A stretch of 13,246 nucleotides of DNA, taken from Deltaproteobacteria bacterium. Lineage in GTDB: Bacteria; UBA10199; SPLOWO2-01-44-7. Location of the stretch: contig JAUYJH010000164.1 in assembly GCA_030688705.1 (NCBI GenBank), positions 1 through 13,246 of the forward strand, given 5' to 3'. The stretch's first letter is position 1. Each line of letters opens with the position of its first letter. The notes under the pieces were generated by a model that was given only the letters and a program-made list of their open reading frames with translations, did no database searches and was not told the DNA's origin. Shown here in pieces: positions 6,626-13,246 of this stretch. A program made the translations under genes and the position numbers.

Positions 6626-8401
6626 ATGACAGGATTTTCAAACTTATGCGCAGGAATCAGTTTCGCCGGACAGGCCATCAGTCTTGCACAACAGATGGCG
6701 GCAACAGAAGATATAGCAGCCATTCAAACCCATTTTCAAACGCTCGATTCCCATCTTGCCAGCTCAATGTTTCAGGTCAACTGGCAGGATCCGGTATCCG
6801 CAGCATTGGTCCCTCTCATTCAGAGATTGGAAGAGACACAAACGGCTCTCCAGAGGCGCAACCCGGATCAAATCCGCACGGCCCGTGATAATTTGGCCAC
6901 TCTTTTACAAGGCGGTTTGGAATGGACAGGTGTCGAGGAGGGGGTGAAAAATCGCCCTCTGTCGCCCCTCATGGATCCGGTTTATGCGAGGGCGCGGGTC
7001 CGAAGGATTTTCTTACAAAACAGCGCTTCCTCCTACCGCGCCGCCTCTCTCCATCGTTCCGACGGCGGTGTACTGCCGATATTGGAAGGAATCAGCCATG
7101 TTCGATCTCTCGGAAGATGCCGAGGGCCAAAAGTCCTGTTTGTTTCGCTGTTTCCTTTGGGAAGCAATGGGTCCGGGACCTACACCAAGGCCATGGCACA
7201 ACATATTATTAATCGGGGCGGAGAGGCCAGCGTCATCTTCCTGGGACACCAACTGGAAAAAGACATGGGCCGTGTATCCCAATATCTGGTCCCTTTTACT
7301 CCCCAGCAGGGAGAACCGCTGGAAGGAGCCGCTACCGGTTACTTGCCGGTTTTCGATTCCAACCCTGCCAGTCCATATGGAACGCGTTTTAGAGACATGA
7401 CGCCAGAGGAACTGGATACCTATACGGAGGCGGTTGCCGACGCGGTCAAAGTGGCTGTGGAGGACATGAAACCGGATGCATTGATTGTTAATCACGCCTT
7501 TGTCGGCGCCGAGGCCGCCAGAAGGACCGGCCTTCCATTTGTTGTTGTTTGCCACGGCACCTGCAGCACCAACATGGGACAAGCCCTCCAGCCCGAAAAC
7601 ACGTATCCTAAAAACTTTGTTCCTATTGTCCGCAAGGGAGTTCAGGCCGCCGGACACATTGTCGCCATTACAGATGATGTGGGGGAAGAGATACGGAATT
7701 TTTATGGAATGGCCCCGGAATCGATCACCACCATCCCCAACGGTTTTCACAGCGATATTTTCACTCCCGACGCCGCCTTCGACAGGGCCGAGGTTCTTCG
7801 CCGCCTGGGGCTCGACCTGCCGAATGTCCGCCGTGTCGTCTCTTTTGCGGGACGGATGGTTCACTACAAAGGGGTTGTGACTCTCCTAAAAGCGGCAAAA
7901 TCGCTCAAAGCAAAAATACCGGGGCTTCATTTCATCTTGGCGGGCCACGGCAAAAAAATGGAGGAGTATCTGCAGTTGGTCAAAGCCTGGGACATCGGCG
8001 ACGTGGTCCACTTTGTCGGACAACGGAGTCTGCATGAATTGGCCGACCTCTATCGCATTTCGGATGTCGGGGCCGTCCCCTCATGGAGAGAGCCGTTCGG
8101 AATTGTCCCGCTGGAAATCGCCGGCACCGGCACCCCTGTTATTGCCAGCAATGTCGGAGGCTTGAGACAGACCGTAACCCCAACAGTGGGACGACTTGTG
8201 GATGCCGGCCATGCACCAGCCTTGGCCGAGGCTTTGGAGACAGCATTAAAAGAAAATTTGAAAGCGCAGATCGGCGCACAAGCCAGTGCCTATGTACATG
8301 CCACTTATCCTTGGGAGGTCGGTGGAGAGAGACTGTTGGCTCTTTTAAAAGAGACCTCTGAAAGAGACGGCCAGCAAAGGCGAGCCGGCGCCTCCGGATA
8401 A
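6626..8401 (+). CDS. GT4 glycosyltransferase with unique N-terminal region
   Basis: 591 residues. AGGGGG (6615-6620) lies 5 nt before the ATG and overlaps the preceding stop codon. Residues about 168-580 form a GT-B fold glycosyltransferase of family 4, which transfers a sugar from a nucleotide donor with retention. The acceptor-side Gly-rich loop is GSNGSGTYTKAM (179-190). The C-terminal domain carries FAGRMVHYKG (407-416, with the phosphate-binding Arg410 and Lys415), the helix-strand HFILAGHG, and the E-x7-E motif EPFGIVPLE (Glu489 and Glu497). Residues 1-165 are a predicted helical region unlike known GT4 N-termini, beginning with a hydrophobic stretch (SNLCAGISFAGQAISLAQQ) that could touch membrane. 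The donor and acceptor are not identifiable. With the glycosidase-like gene upstream and a PIG-L protein nearby, a GlcNAc substrate is possible. It converges with the 585-residue gene, leaving only 6 nt. Confidence 0.92.
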   Translation: MTGFSNLCAGISFAGQAISLAQQMAATEDIAAIQTHFQTLDSHLASSMFQVNWQDPVSAALVPLIQRLEETQTALQRRNPDQIRTARDNLATLLQGGLEWTGVEEGVKNRPLSPLMDPVYARARVRRIFLQNSASSYRAASLHRSDGGVLPILEGISHVRSLGRCRGPKVLFVSLFPLGSNGSGTYTKAMAQHIINRGGEASVIFLGHQLEKDMGRVSQYLVPFTPQQGEPLEGAATGYLPVFDSNPASPYGTRFRDMTPEELDTYTEAVADAVKVAVEDMKPDALIVNHAFVGAEAARRTGLPFVVVCHGTCSTNMGQALQPENTYPKNFVPIVRKGVQAAGHIVAITDDVGEEIRNFYGMAPESITTIPNGFHSDIFTPDAAFDRAEVLRRLGLDLPNVRRVVSFAGRMVHYKGVVTLLKAAKSLKAKIPGLHFILAGHGKKMEEYLQLVKAWDIGDVVHFVGQRSLHELADLYRISDVGAVPSWREPFGIVPLEIAGTGTPVIASNVGGLRQTVTPTVGRLVDAGHAPALAEALETALKENLKAQIGAQASAYVHATYPWEVGGERLLALLKETSERDGQQRRAGASG

Positions 8402-8407
8402 ACACAA

Positions 8408-10165
8408 TCAGAATAATAGTGATCCCAAAATTTGCAGACCTTCCTCTTGGCGGCTGTCCGGTTTGCCTTGCTTCGCTTGTAAAAGGCGGTTTTGATAGAT
8501 TCTCTTGAGGGCCTCCAATTCATTTTCATCCAATTTGGAAACCTCATCGTCAAACGTCGCCAGATAGTCGGGATTAAATTCGTAATAACCATTTCCCAAA
8601 CGCAGTTGTGTCCAGGAGAGATCGGTCATCTGGCGGCAGAAAATATCATCAAACACGTGTTCGGCAATTGCATCTCGCGAAACGGCATTGGGGGCGGCAT
8701 GAAACGCCGCCAACGACTGATGTAAATCTTTGGCCCAATGTTTTTTCTTGTACCGGGCATTGTAAAATTGGGAGACGCCGTAATCAATGCCTAGGCCGAC
8801 TGCAAAACCGGCATATTGAGCCGTTGCCGTGTCGCCGCCGAAGACGTCTTGCATGGGGCGGCCGACCAAGGGAAAGAAGGTGAATTTCAGCAAGCGATTG
8901 GGTCCCCACTCTCCCGAAGACATCCCAACCGCCGGCGCAAAAAACATCCAATAGGGGACATTGGATGCCCAAGTGTAACCAATGGTCAGAGTCCTCCCCG
9001 CCAATCCATAGAGCGGTTTCATGATATCGTCATTTTTGAATCCCTTGATGATGGTCAGACGATCGGCCAAATTGGGAAAACGGCTTGCCAGCCATTGCGG
9101 CGGACCCTGTTCATAAGTAACACGCGGACGGATGACATTTTTGTACCAGAAAAGATTGGGACTGCCGCGGTAAAGCCTTCCCAGCGTTTCGTCAATCACC
9201 CATGCTGCCGGTGCCACATGTTGTGTCCCGGTCTCTTTGCTGGCTGTCAACCCCCTTTGCTCCGCTAATCCGGCCCTTAAATCGGGTCTCAAATAAAGGC
9301 GCCCGTAGGTGGCGATATTGCCGACGACGTTACCCCCCTCCGCCACATAGCGCCACGCCAATAATTCATTGTAACTATAACCTTCAAAATCGGTGAGGCC
9401 TTCGCCGGCTAGCCACCGAAACAACTTATAGCTGGCCAGACTCATGGGAACGGCAGCATCCAGCCCGTAAAGATTGGCACCAAATGAGGCGCTGTAGAGG
9501 CCGTTGCCGGCATACAACGCCGCGACAAAACCGGAAAAGGTGTCGATGCTGGGATGTTTCGGATCAAACCGTCCCTCTTTATTGACAGCTAAATCATAAG
9601 TGGCATAGGCACCGGCCAAAGAACGAAGGACCACTTGGGAAGAACGTTTTTTATAAACTTCCTTGGCTGTGGTCAGAAACCGAGAGGCCTCTTGCACACC
9701 GGTTTTTAAAACCTGAAATGCCGGCCGGGAAGCCATCACATCCGCCAAGACAGTCCCGGAAAAACGGGCCAAAAGTCCTTTCGATCCTGCCAATAAAAGA
9801 TTGCTTCCGGCACCCACCAGACCAAATGCCGCGCCAAAAAAAAGCTGCGTGCCGCCGGTCCAGATCATCTCCGCCGCCAAAGAGGGATTTTTCTTGTCAA
9901 ATTGGGAATCTTCAAGACCCGCCAAATAGCGGCGGAAGGGAACGGCGCCCGTTGCCAAAACAGTGCCGCCGATCACGGCCCCAAGCAGACCGCCGGTGGC
10001 AATGGTACCGGCAACGGTTCCTGCGACAGCAGCCGTCACCACGACCCAATGATATTCGGAGGGGGTCTCTTTTTTTTCACTCTTCCGCAAAGACAAGCCG
10101 TAATCGGGAATGGCCGAAGGAAGATGGGAACGCAACCCTGCCGGTTTTATGGATTGAAGAGTCAT
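8408..10165 (-). CDS. Unknown Gly/Ala-rich hydrophobic protein
   Basis: 585 residues, no family recognised. A hydrophilic N-terminus (1-38) precedes a long small-residue hydrophobic stretch (41-77) rich in GxxxG-like spacing (TVAGTIATGGLLGAVIGG), then a second at about 101-132 (LFFGAAFGLVGAGSNLLLAG). Shorter hydrophobic patches occur near 210-245, 388-415 and 451-468. The C-terminus (about 535-575) is acidic and helical. This suggests a membrane-associated or membrane-inserting protein; no signal peptide is evident. A weak ribosome site (AAGGG, 2 nt before the ATG) and a sigma-28-like motif ending 9 nt upstream support the start, though both together leave almost no leader. It lies 72 nt downstream of the mutase fusion gene and may also be read through from it. 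The 3' end nearly touches the convergent glycosyltransferase gene with no terminator visible between them. Confidence 0.85.
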   Translation of the reverse strand: MTLQSIKPAGLRSHLPSAIPDYGLSLRKSEKKETPSEYHWVVVTAAVAGTVAGTIATGGLLGAVIGGTVLATGAVPFRRYLAGLEDSQFDKKNPSLAAEMIWTGGTQLFFGAAFGLVGAGSNLLLAGSKGLLARFSGTVLADVMASRPAFQVLKTGVQEASRFLTTAKEVYKKRSSQVVLRSLAGAYATYDLAVNKEGRFDPKHPSIDTFSGFVAALYAGNGLYSASFGANLYGLDAAVPMSLASYKLFRWLAGEGLTDFEGYSYNELLAWRYVAEGGNVVGNIATYGRLYLRPDLRAGLAEQRGLTASKETGTQHVAPAAWVIDETLGRLYRGSPNLFWYKNVIRPRVTYEQGPPQWLASRFPNLADRLTIIKGFKNDDIMKPLYGLAGRTLTIGYTWASNVPYWMFFAPAVGMSSGEWGPNRLLKFTFFPLVGRPMQDVFGGDTATAQYAGFAVGLGIDYGVSQFYNARYKKKHWAKDLHQSLAAFHAAPNAVSRDAIAEHVFDDIFCRQMTDLSWTQLRLGNGYYEFNPDYLATFDDEVSKLDENELEALKRIYQNRLLQAKQGKPDSRQEEGLQILGSLLF

Positions 10166-10174
10166 GGCCCTTAT

Positions 10175-10201
10175 TCATCGGATAGCCGCCGAAAAAGTTG
10201 C
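10175..10201 (-). promoter_or_regulatory. Sigma-28 (FliA)-like promoter motif
   Basis: The minus strand reads GCAACTTT, 11 bases, then TCCGATGA, the same layout and nearly the same bases as the motif at 1211-1237. Similarity continues downstream (ATAAAG against ATAAGG). It lies just upstream of the 585-residue unknown gene. As a sigma-28 promoter it would give an almost leaderless transcript, so an alternative regulatory role is possible. Confidence 0.55.
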
Positions 10202-10210
10202 GCGCAGATT

Positions 10211-10237
10211 GTCATCCCGGCGAAAGCCGGGATCCAG
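10211..10237. repeat. Palindromic repeat at the mutase 3' end
   Basis: GTCATCCCGGCGAAAGCCGGGATCCAG, a single repeat unit with a CCCGGC/GCCGGG stem around GAAA. On the minus strand it begins directly after the TAA stop codon of the mutase fusion and could act as a 3'-end hairpin. It has no downstream T-run on that strand, so it is not a typical intrinsic terminator. Confidence 0.85.
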
Positions 10238-12355
10238 TTATTTTTTCGTCAGCGATTGGAGCGGACTCCCCCACTTTTCAAGAATCTGGACGGCATTGTT
10301 GAAAACAGCGTCGGTTGCTTCTTTGCAGGGGGTATCGACCAGCAAACGGACAATATTGCGTTCTGTCCTCGATTCGCGAAACCAAACGGTCCCCGACTCT
10401 TTTAATTTAAATTTCGTACCGCCATGATCCCCCATTACTTGCATTTCGGCGTCGGAGAGATTTTTTTTGAGCTCCTTGCGAATGATATCCATCTTGGAAA
10501 GATCCAGCGACATGTTGGCCTGCCGCGTGTAATATTTCGGGTAGCCCTTCAACAATTGCAAAAGCCCCTTTTTCTTCTCCACCATCATTTCGAGAATTTT
10601 TAACAGCGTCATCATCCCGTCGCGACAGCGGCTCGGCGGGATAATACCGCCGCCGTTCGCCCCCTCCCCCCCGACCGCGGCATTGGCAATTTTCATTTGG
10701 CGAACCACATTGGCCTCGCCGACATCGGTCTCAACCACACGGGCATCATACTTTGAAGCCACCGCGGCCACGACACCCGAGGTTGCCGCATTGATCACCA
10801 CCGTCTGCTTGGGGGGCAGTTTGCCCAAAATCTGATCGACCAACAATGCGAGAATAGTGTGACCCGATAAAAGCTCCCCGTTGGGGAGCATGATCTCCAG
10901 CCGGTCGCCGTCGCAGTCCCACGCCACGCCGAAATCGGCTTTGTGCTCTTTGACCAATGGCGCCAGATGTTTCAGAGATTGAAAGGTCGGCTCGATGGTG
11001 TGGGCAAATTTTCCGGCCTGAACATTCAATGCGATTGTTTCAATGCCCAGCAAATCAAAAAGTTTTTTCATCACCACAACAATCGCCCCGCCGTTGGGAT
11101 CGACCACCGCCTTGAGATTGGCATCCCGAATCGCGGTGACTGTTTTTTCGCCGATCCATTGGGAAAGATATTTCAGGTAATGCTCCACATAAGGGCGTTC
11201 CGGTTCTTTTGTTTCGGCATGGTAGCTGTTGATAACTTCCTGCATCTGTTCTGGTGCCAGAGCAGATCCGTCGCCCCACAAAAACTTGAAACCGTTCCAC
11301 TCCGGCTCGTTGTGGCTGGCGGTAACAATGATTCCCCCTTCGCATTTCCGATTGCGGACTTCAAACTGGGCCATCGGCGTGGTGGCAATGCCGACATCAA
11401 AAATATGGCAGTGGGCCCGGTTCAAACCTTCAATCAGCGCCCGTTTGAGTTGTGGGCCGGAAGTGCGGGTGTCCATTGCGACGATGACTTTTGGATTTAC
11501 ATCGAGAGTCGTTTTAAGCCAACTGCCGTAAGCATAGCCATAATCTCTGGCGACTTCCGGTGTCAGTCCTTTTCTAAAAACACCGCGGATGCCGGATACC
11601 GTTTCTATCAACTTTGCCCGGCTCCCCACATGAATCACACTGAACAATTCGACATACGGATCGAGAAGAACCGCCTCGCCTCCGTAACCGGCAAGGTCTT
11701 GTTCCCCGACAATCGCCGCGCGCATCTGTCCCAAAGAAGAGGCGATGGTATCGTAACGGGTGCGGGCATTTTGCGATTTGTGGGCGCGGATTGCTTTCAT
11801 TTTCTGCGCGAAAACGGACTCGTCCAGCGAAACAATCACATTGAATTCCTCGCGTCCAAAAAGAGACCAGGGGCTTTCATAATGCCAAAGTTCGACCGTT
11901 GTCGCGTGCATCGCGGTAAAGGATTGAGCCTGTCGCAAAACCAGATCGCGGCAAAGGGCATGGGTTGGGTGGGGATCCTGCATATTGGGGAGCAAAACAA
12001 TTTCCGGACGGTATTTTTCCAAAACCGACATCACAATTTTGGAATCGTTCGCAGTGATTGTTCCCGCATTGTAGAGCTCGAGATCCAAAAATTCGAAATC
12101 AACATTTAGTATTTTTGCCTCTTCCGCCGCCTCTTTTTTTCGGAGCTCTATTCTCTCCTGCTTTGACAATTTTTCTATTTTGGCCCGATGCCCGACGGTC
12201 ATCACTACGGAGATAACCTTATTATGGTGCGCTAAAAGCGCGGCGGTGCCGCCAGCGCAAATCGAGGTGTCATCGGGGTGCGGGGCAAACACCAACACCG
12301 TCTTCTCCCGCGGGAGATCTTTGATGTGTAGAACATGTATGGGGTTATAATGCAT
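10238..12355 (-). CDS. PIG-L deacetylase / phosphohexomutase fusion
   Basis: 705 residues joining two enzymes. Residues about 1-240 are a PIG-L/LmbE zinc deacetylase: APHPDD (24-29; His26, Asp28, Asp29) and DPHPTH (127-132; His132), the zinc and catalytic residues, plus GYGGEAV near 223. Such enzymes remove acetyl from GlcNAc groups. Residues about 250-705 are a complete alpha-D-phosphohexomutase: catalytic Ser347 in TASHN, the metal loop DCDGDR (480-485), the sugar loop GGEGANGGG (562-570), and the phosphate-binding region RESRTERN (660-667). The GGEG-type sugar loop resembles archaeal-type phosphoglucosamine/phosphomannose mutases. Together they suggest sequential work on an amino sugar (deacetylation, then 1-/6-phosphate shift), an inference. 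The start has no Shine-Dalgarno sequence; a repeat lies 7 nt upstream and an in-frame TGA precedes the ATG. The upstream neighbour is NagB. Confidence 0.92.
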   Translation of the reverse strand: MHYNPIHVLHIKDLPREKTVLVFAPHPDDTSICAGGTAALLAHHNKVISVVMTVGHRAKIEKLSKQERIELRKKEAAEEAKILNVDFEFLDLELYNAGTITANDSKIVMSVLEKYRPEIVLLPNMQDPHPTHALCRDLVLRQAQSFTAMHATTVELWHYESPWSLFGREEFNVIVSLDESVFAQKMKAIRAHKSQNARTRYDTIASSLGQMRAAIVGEQDLAGYGGEAVLLDPYVELFSVIHVGSRAKLIETVSGIRGVFRKGLTPEVARDYGYAYGSWLKTTLDVNPKVIVAMDTRTSGPQLKRALIEGLNRAHCHIFDVGIATTPMAQFEVRNRKCEGGIIVTASHNEPEWNGFKFLWGDGSALAPEQMQEVINSYHAETKEPERPYVEHYLKYLSQWIGEKTVTAIRDANLKAVVDPNGGAIVVVMKKLFDLLGIETIALNVQAGKFAHTIEPTFQSLKHLAPLVKEHKADFGVAWDCDGDRLEIMLPNGELLSGHTILALLVDQILGKLPPKQTVVINAATSGVVAAVASKYDARVVETDVGEANVVRQMKIANAAVGGEGANGGGIIPPSRCRDGMMTLLKILEMMVEKKKGLLQLLKGYPKYYTRQANMSLDLSKMDIIRKELKKNLSDAEMQVMGDHGGTKFKLKESGTVWFRESRTERNIVRLLVDTPCKEATDAVFNNAVQILEKWGSPLQSLTKK

Positions 12356-12362
12356 ATTTTGT

Positions 12363-12450
12363 TGTCATCGCGAGGAGCCCGCAGGGCGACGTGGCGATCT
12401 CTCGGTTTTACCGGGAGATTGCTTCACCCCTAAAGGGGTTCGCAATGACA
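12363..12450. repeat. Palindromic repeat spanning nagB end and spacer
   Basis: An 88 bp element with inverted ends (TGTCATCGCG and CGCAATGACA) and internal CCCC/GGGG and GGGAGAT/ATCTC pairings. It covers the last 15 codons of nagB including its stop, and almost all of the spacer before the fusion gene. It shares its terminal words with the element at 2308-2398. Confidence 0.85.
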
Positions 12451-13208
12451 TCCACTTCCAACCCGTTTACCGCGTCTTGGTCGGCGATGACTGTCAAATT
12501 CTTATGGCCTTTCAAAAAAGAGGCGGGATAGGCCGGGCTTTCTTTTTCTTCCAAAAACCGCCTTAAGCTTTCCGTTTTGTTTTTTCCCGAGACCAACAGC
12601 AAAATTGTTTTGGCATCCAGAATATCGGCAATCCCCATTGTCAAAGCCTGTGTCGGCATCAAACCGCCTTGAAGATCTTTCGCGTTATGCTGTAAAGTTT
12701 CCTCTGTTAATTTTACGACACGACAGCGACTCTCTTTTAAAGAACCGGGCTCATTAAAACCGATGTGCCCATTGATACCCAAGCCCAAAATCTGGCAGTC
12801 GATTCCTCCGTGGCGGCGGATATCTTCTTGGTAACGACGGCATTCCTCCGGCCGGTTGGGCGCCTCCCCCCTCCAAAAAGTGACCTGCTCTTTTTTGAGC
12901 CCCAAAGAATCCACCACATCATTATATAGACAAAACACAAAGCTTCTGGGGTCTTTCGAGGAAAGACCGACATATTCATCGAGATGAAAACAGTGCAATT
13001 TTGACAGGTTAAGACCTCTTTCTTTAACCAATTTGGCAAGGGCGGCGTAGGTCTTTTTGGGTGTGGAACCAGAGGCTAGGCCAAGGTTAAAAATTTTGGA
13101 CACGTCATTCCGGCCTGCCTCGTCATTCCGGCGAAAGCCGGAATCCAGTATATATTTCAAAGCCCTTTCGGCTAATGCATCACCATTTTTGGCAATATAA
13201 AATCGCAT
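12408..13208 (-). CDS. nagB: Glucosamine-6-phosphate deaminase
   Basis: Converts glucosamine 6-phosphate to fructose 6-phosphate and ammonia, linking amino sugars to glycolysis. It has 266 residues, a normal length for the family, but includes repeat-derived parts. Motifs: GLASGSTP (43-50, phosphate loop), FHLDEYVGL (74-82, with the catalytic Asp77 region), GINGHIGFNEPGS (144-156, with His148 and Glu153), and ALTMGIADILDAKTILLLVSGKNK (188-211). The Asn of INGH in place of Asp is common in NagB of many bacteria and need not mean loss of activity. Residues 21-37 (LDSGFRRNDEAGRNDVS) are encoded by a repeat at 13103-13149. The last 14 residues (DVIANPFRGEAISR) come from the repeat at 12363-12450. 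The core motifs are intact. A palindrome begins 12 nt upstream of the start codon, and the ribosome site is weak (GAG, 4 nt). It is the first gene of the minus-strand series in the window. Confidence 0.92.
   Translation of the reverse strand: MRFYIAKNGDALAERALKYILDSGFRRNDEAGRNDVSKIFNLGLASGSTPKKTYAALAKLVKERGLNLSKLHCFHLDEYVGLSSKDPRSFVFCLYNDVVDSLGLKKEQVTFWRGEAPNRPEECRRYQEDIRRHGGIDCQILGLGINGHIGFNEPGSLKESRCRVVKLTEETLQHNAKDLQGGLMPTQALTMGIADILDAKTILLLVSGKNKTESLRRFLEEKESPAYPASFLKGHKNLTVIADQDAVNGLEVDVIANPFRGEAISR
13103..13149. repeat. Palindromic repeat inside nagB
   Basis: One and a half copies of the CGTCATTCCGGC repeat: a short stub (13103-13120), then a complete unit with a TTCCGGC/GCCGGAA stem around GAAA (13121-13149). 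It is translated as part of NagB (residues about 20-36) without breaking the frame. Confidence 0.9.
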
Positions 13209-13220
13209 AACTCACGAGGA

Positions 13221-13246
13221 GTCAGGCTCCTCATGAGGTGCCTGAC
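13221..13246. repeat. 26 bp palindrome upstream of nagB
   Basis: A near-perfect palindrome with arms GTCAGGC and GCCTGAC and centre CTCATGAG; 12 of 13 base pairs match. GAGGAG just before it can also pair with the CTCCTC inside it. A GGAG tetranucleotide directly precedes it, as in REP elements recognised by RAYT transposases. The window ends at its last base, so more copies may follow. Confidence 0.75.

Noticed and set aside
7013..7864. 283-codon open frame on the minus strand
   Set aside because: Antisense to the glycosyltransferase core, with no ribosome site and no recognisable motif.
10943..12109. 388-codon open frame on the plus strand
   Set aside because: It lies wholly antisense to the PIG-L/mutase fusion, whose motifs are conserved. 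The translation is rich in Phe, His and Cys without domain features; it is a shadow frame.
12750..12776. Inactive NagB because Asn replaces Asp in the INGH motif
   Set aside because: The NGHIGFNEP form is common among bacterial deaminases; His148 and Glu153 are present.

Overview
The window looks like chromosomal DNA of a free-living bacterium of moderate GC content, most plausibly a deltaproteobacterium-like or Bdellovibrionota-like lineage known mainly from metagenomes. The hints are sigma-28-like promoter motifs, many short palindromic repeats of the GTCATTCCGGCGAAAGCCGGAAT kind, and several large proteins I cannot place. This affiliation is an inference. I see no rRNA, tRNA, phage, transposase gene or CRISPR array.

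Layout. Positions 1-1194 (minus) hold the first 398 codons of an unrecognised protein whose C-terminus lies beyond the left edge. A divergent spacer (1195-1361) carries a sigma-28-like promoter for that gene and two tandem GC-rich hairpin repeats ahead of deoC. A plus-strand series follows: deoC (1362-2306), a full aldehyde dehydrogenase (2415-3920), a short ALDH-like protein without catalytic residues (4058-4939), a phosphodiester-glycosidase-like protein (5117-6616) and a GT4 glycosyltransferase with a long unique N-terminus (6626-8401). The minus-strand genes converge on it. Read in transcription order they are a NagB-type glucosamine-6-phosphate deaminase (13208-12408), a fusion of a PIG-L deacetylase to a phosphohexomutase (12355-10238), and a 585-residue Gly/Ala-rich hydrophobic protein of unknown role (10165-8408) that has its own sigma-28-like motif.

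Function. deoC plus the two ALDH genes form a deoxyribose-5-phosphate to acetaldehyde to acetate module. The two ALDH genes look like the two halves of ALDH16 encoded separately. The right part has an amino-sugar theme: phosphodiester glycosidase, glycosyltransferase, N-deacetylase, hexosamine-phosphate mutase and GlcN-6-P deaminase. These could build or recycle a GlcNAc/GlcN-containing glycan or cofactor.

The most unusual points are: the PIG-L/phosphohexomutase fusion; the split ALDH16; two identically spaced sigma-28-like motifs before two unknown genes; and mobile palindromic repeats that have entered reading frames. Repeat-encoded peptides lie inside the glycosidase and near the N-terminus of NagB, and repeat DNA supplies the NagB C-terminus and stop.
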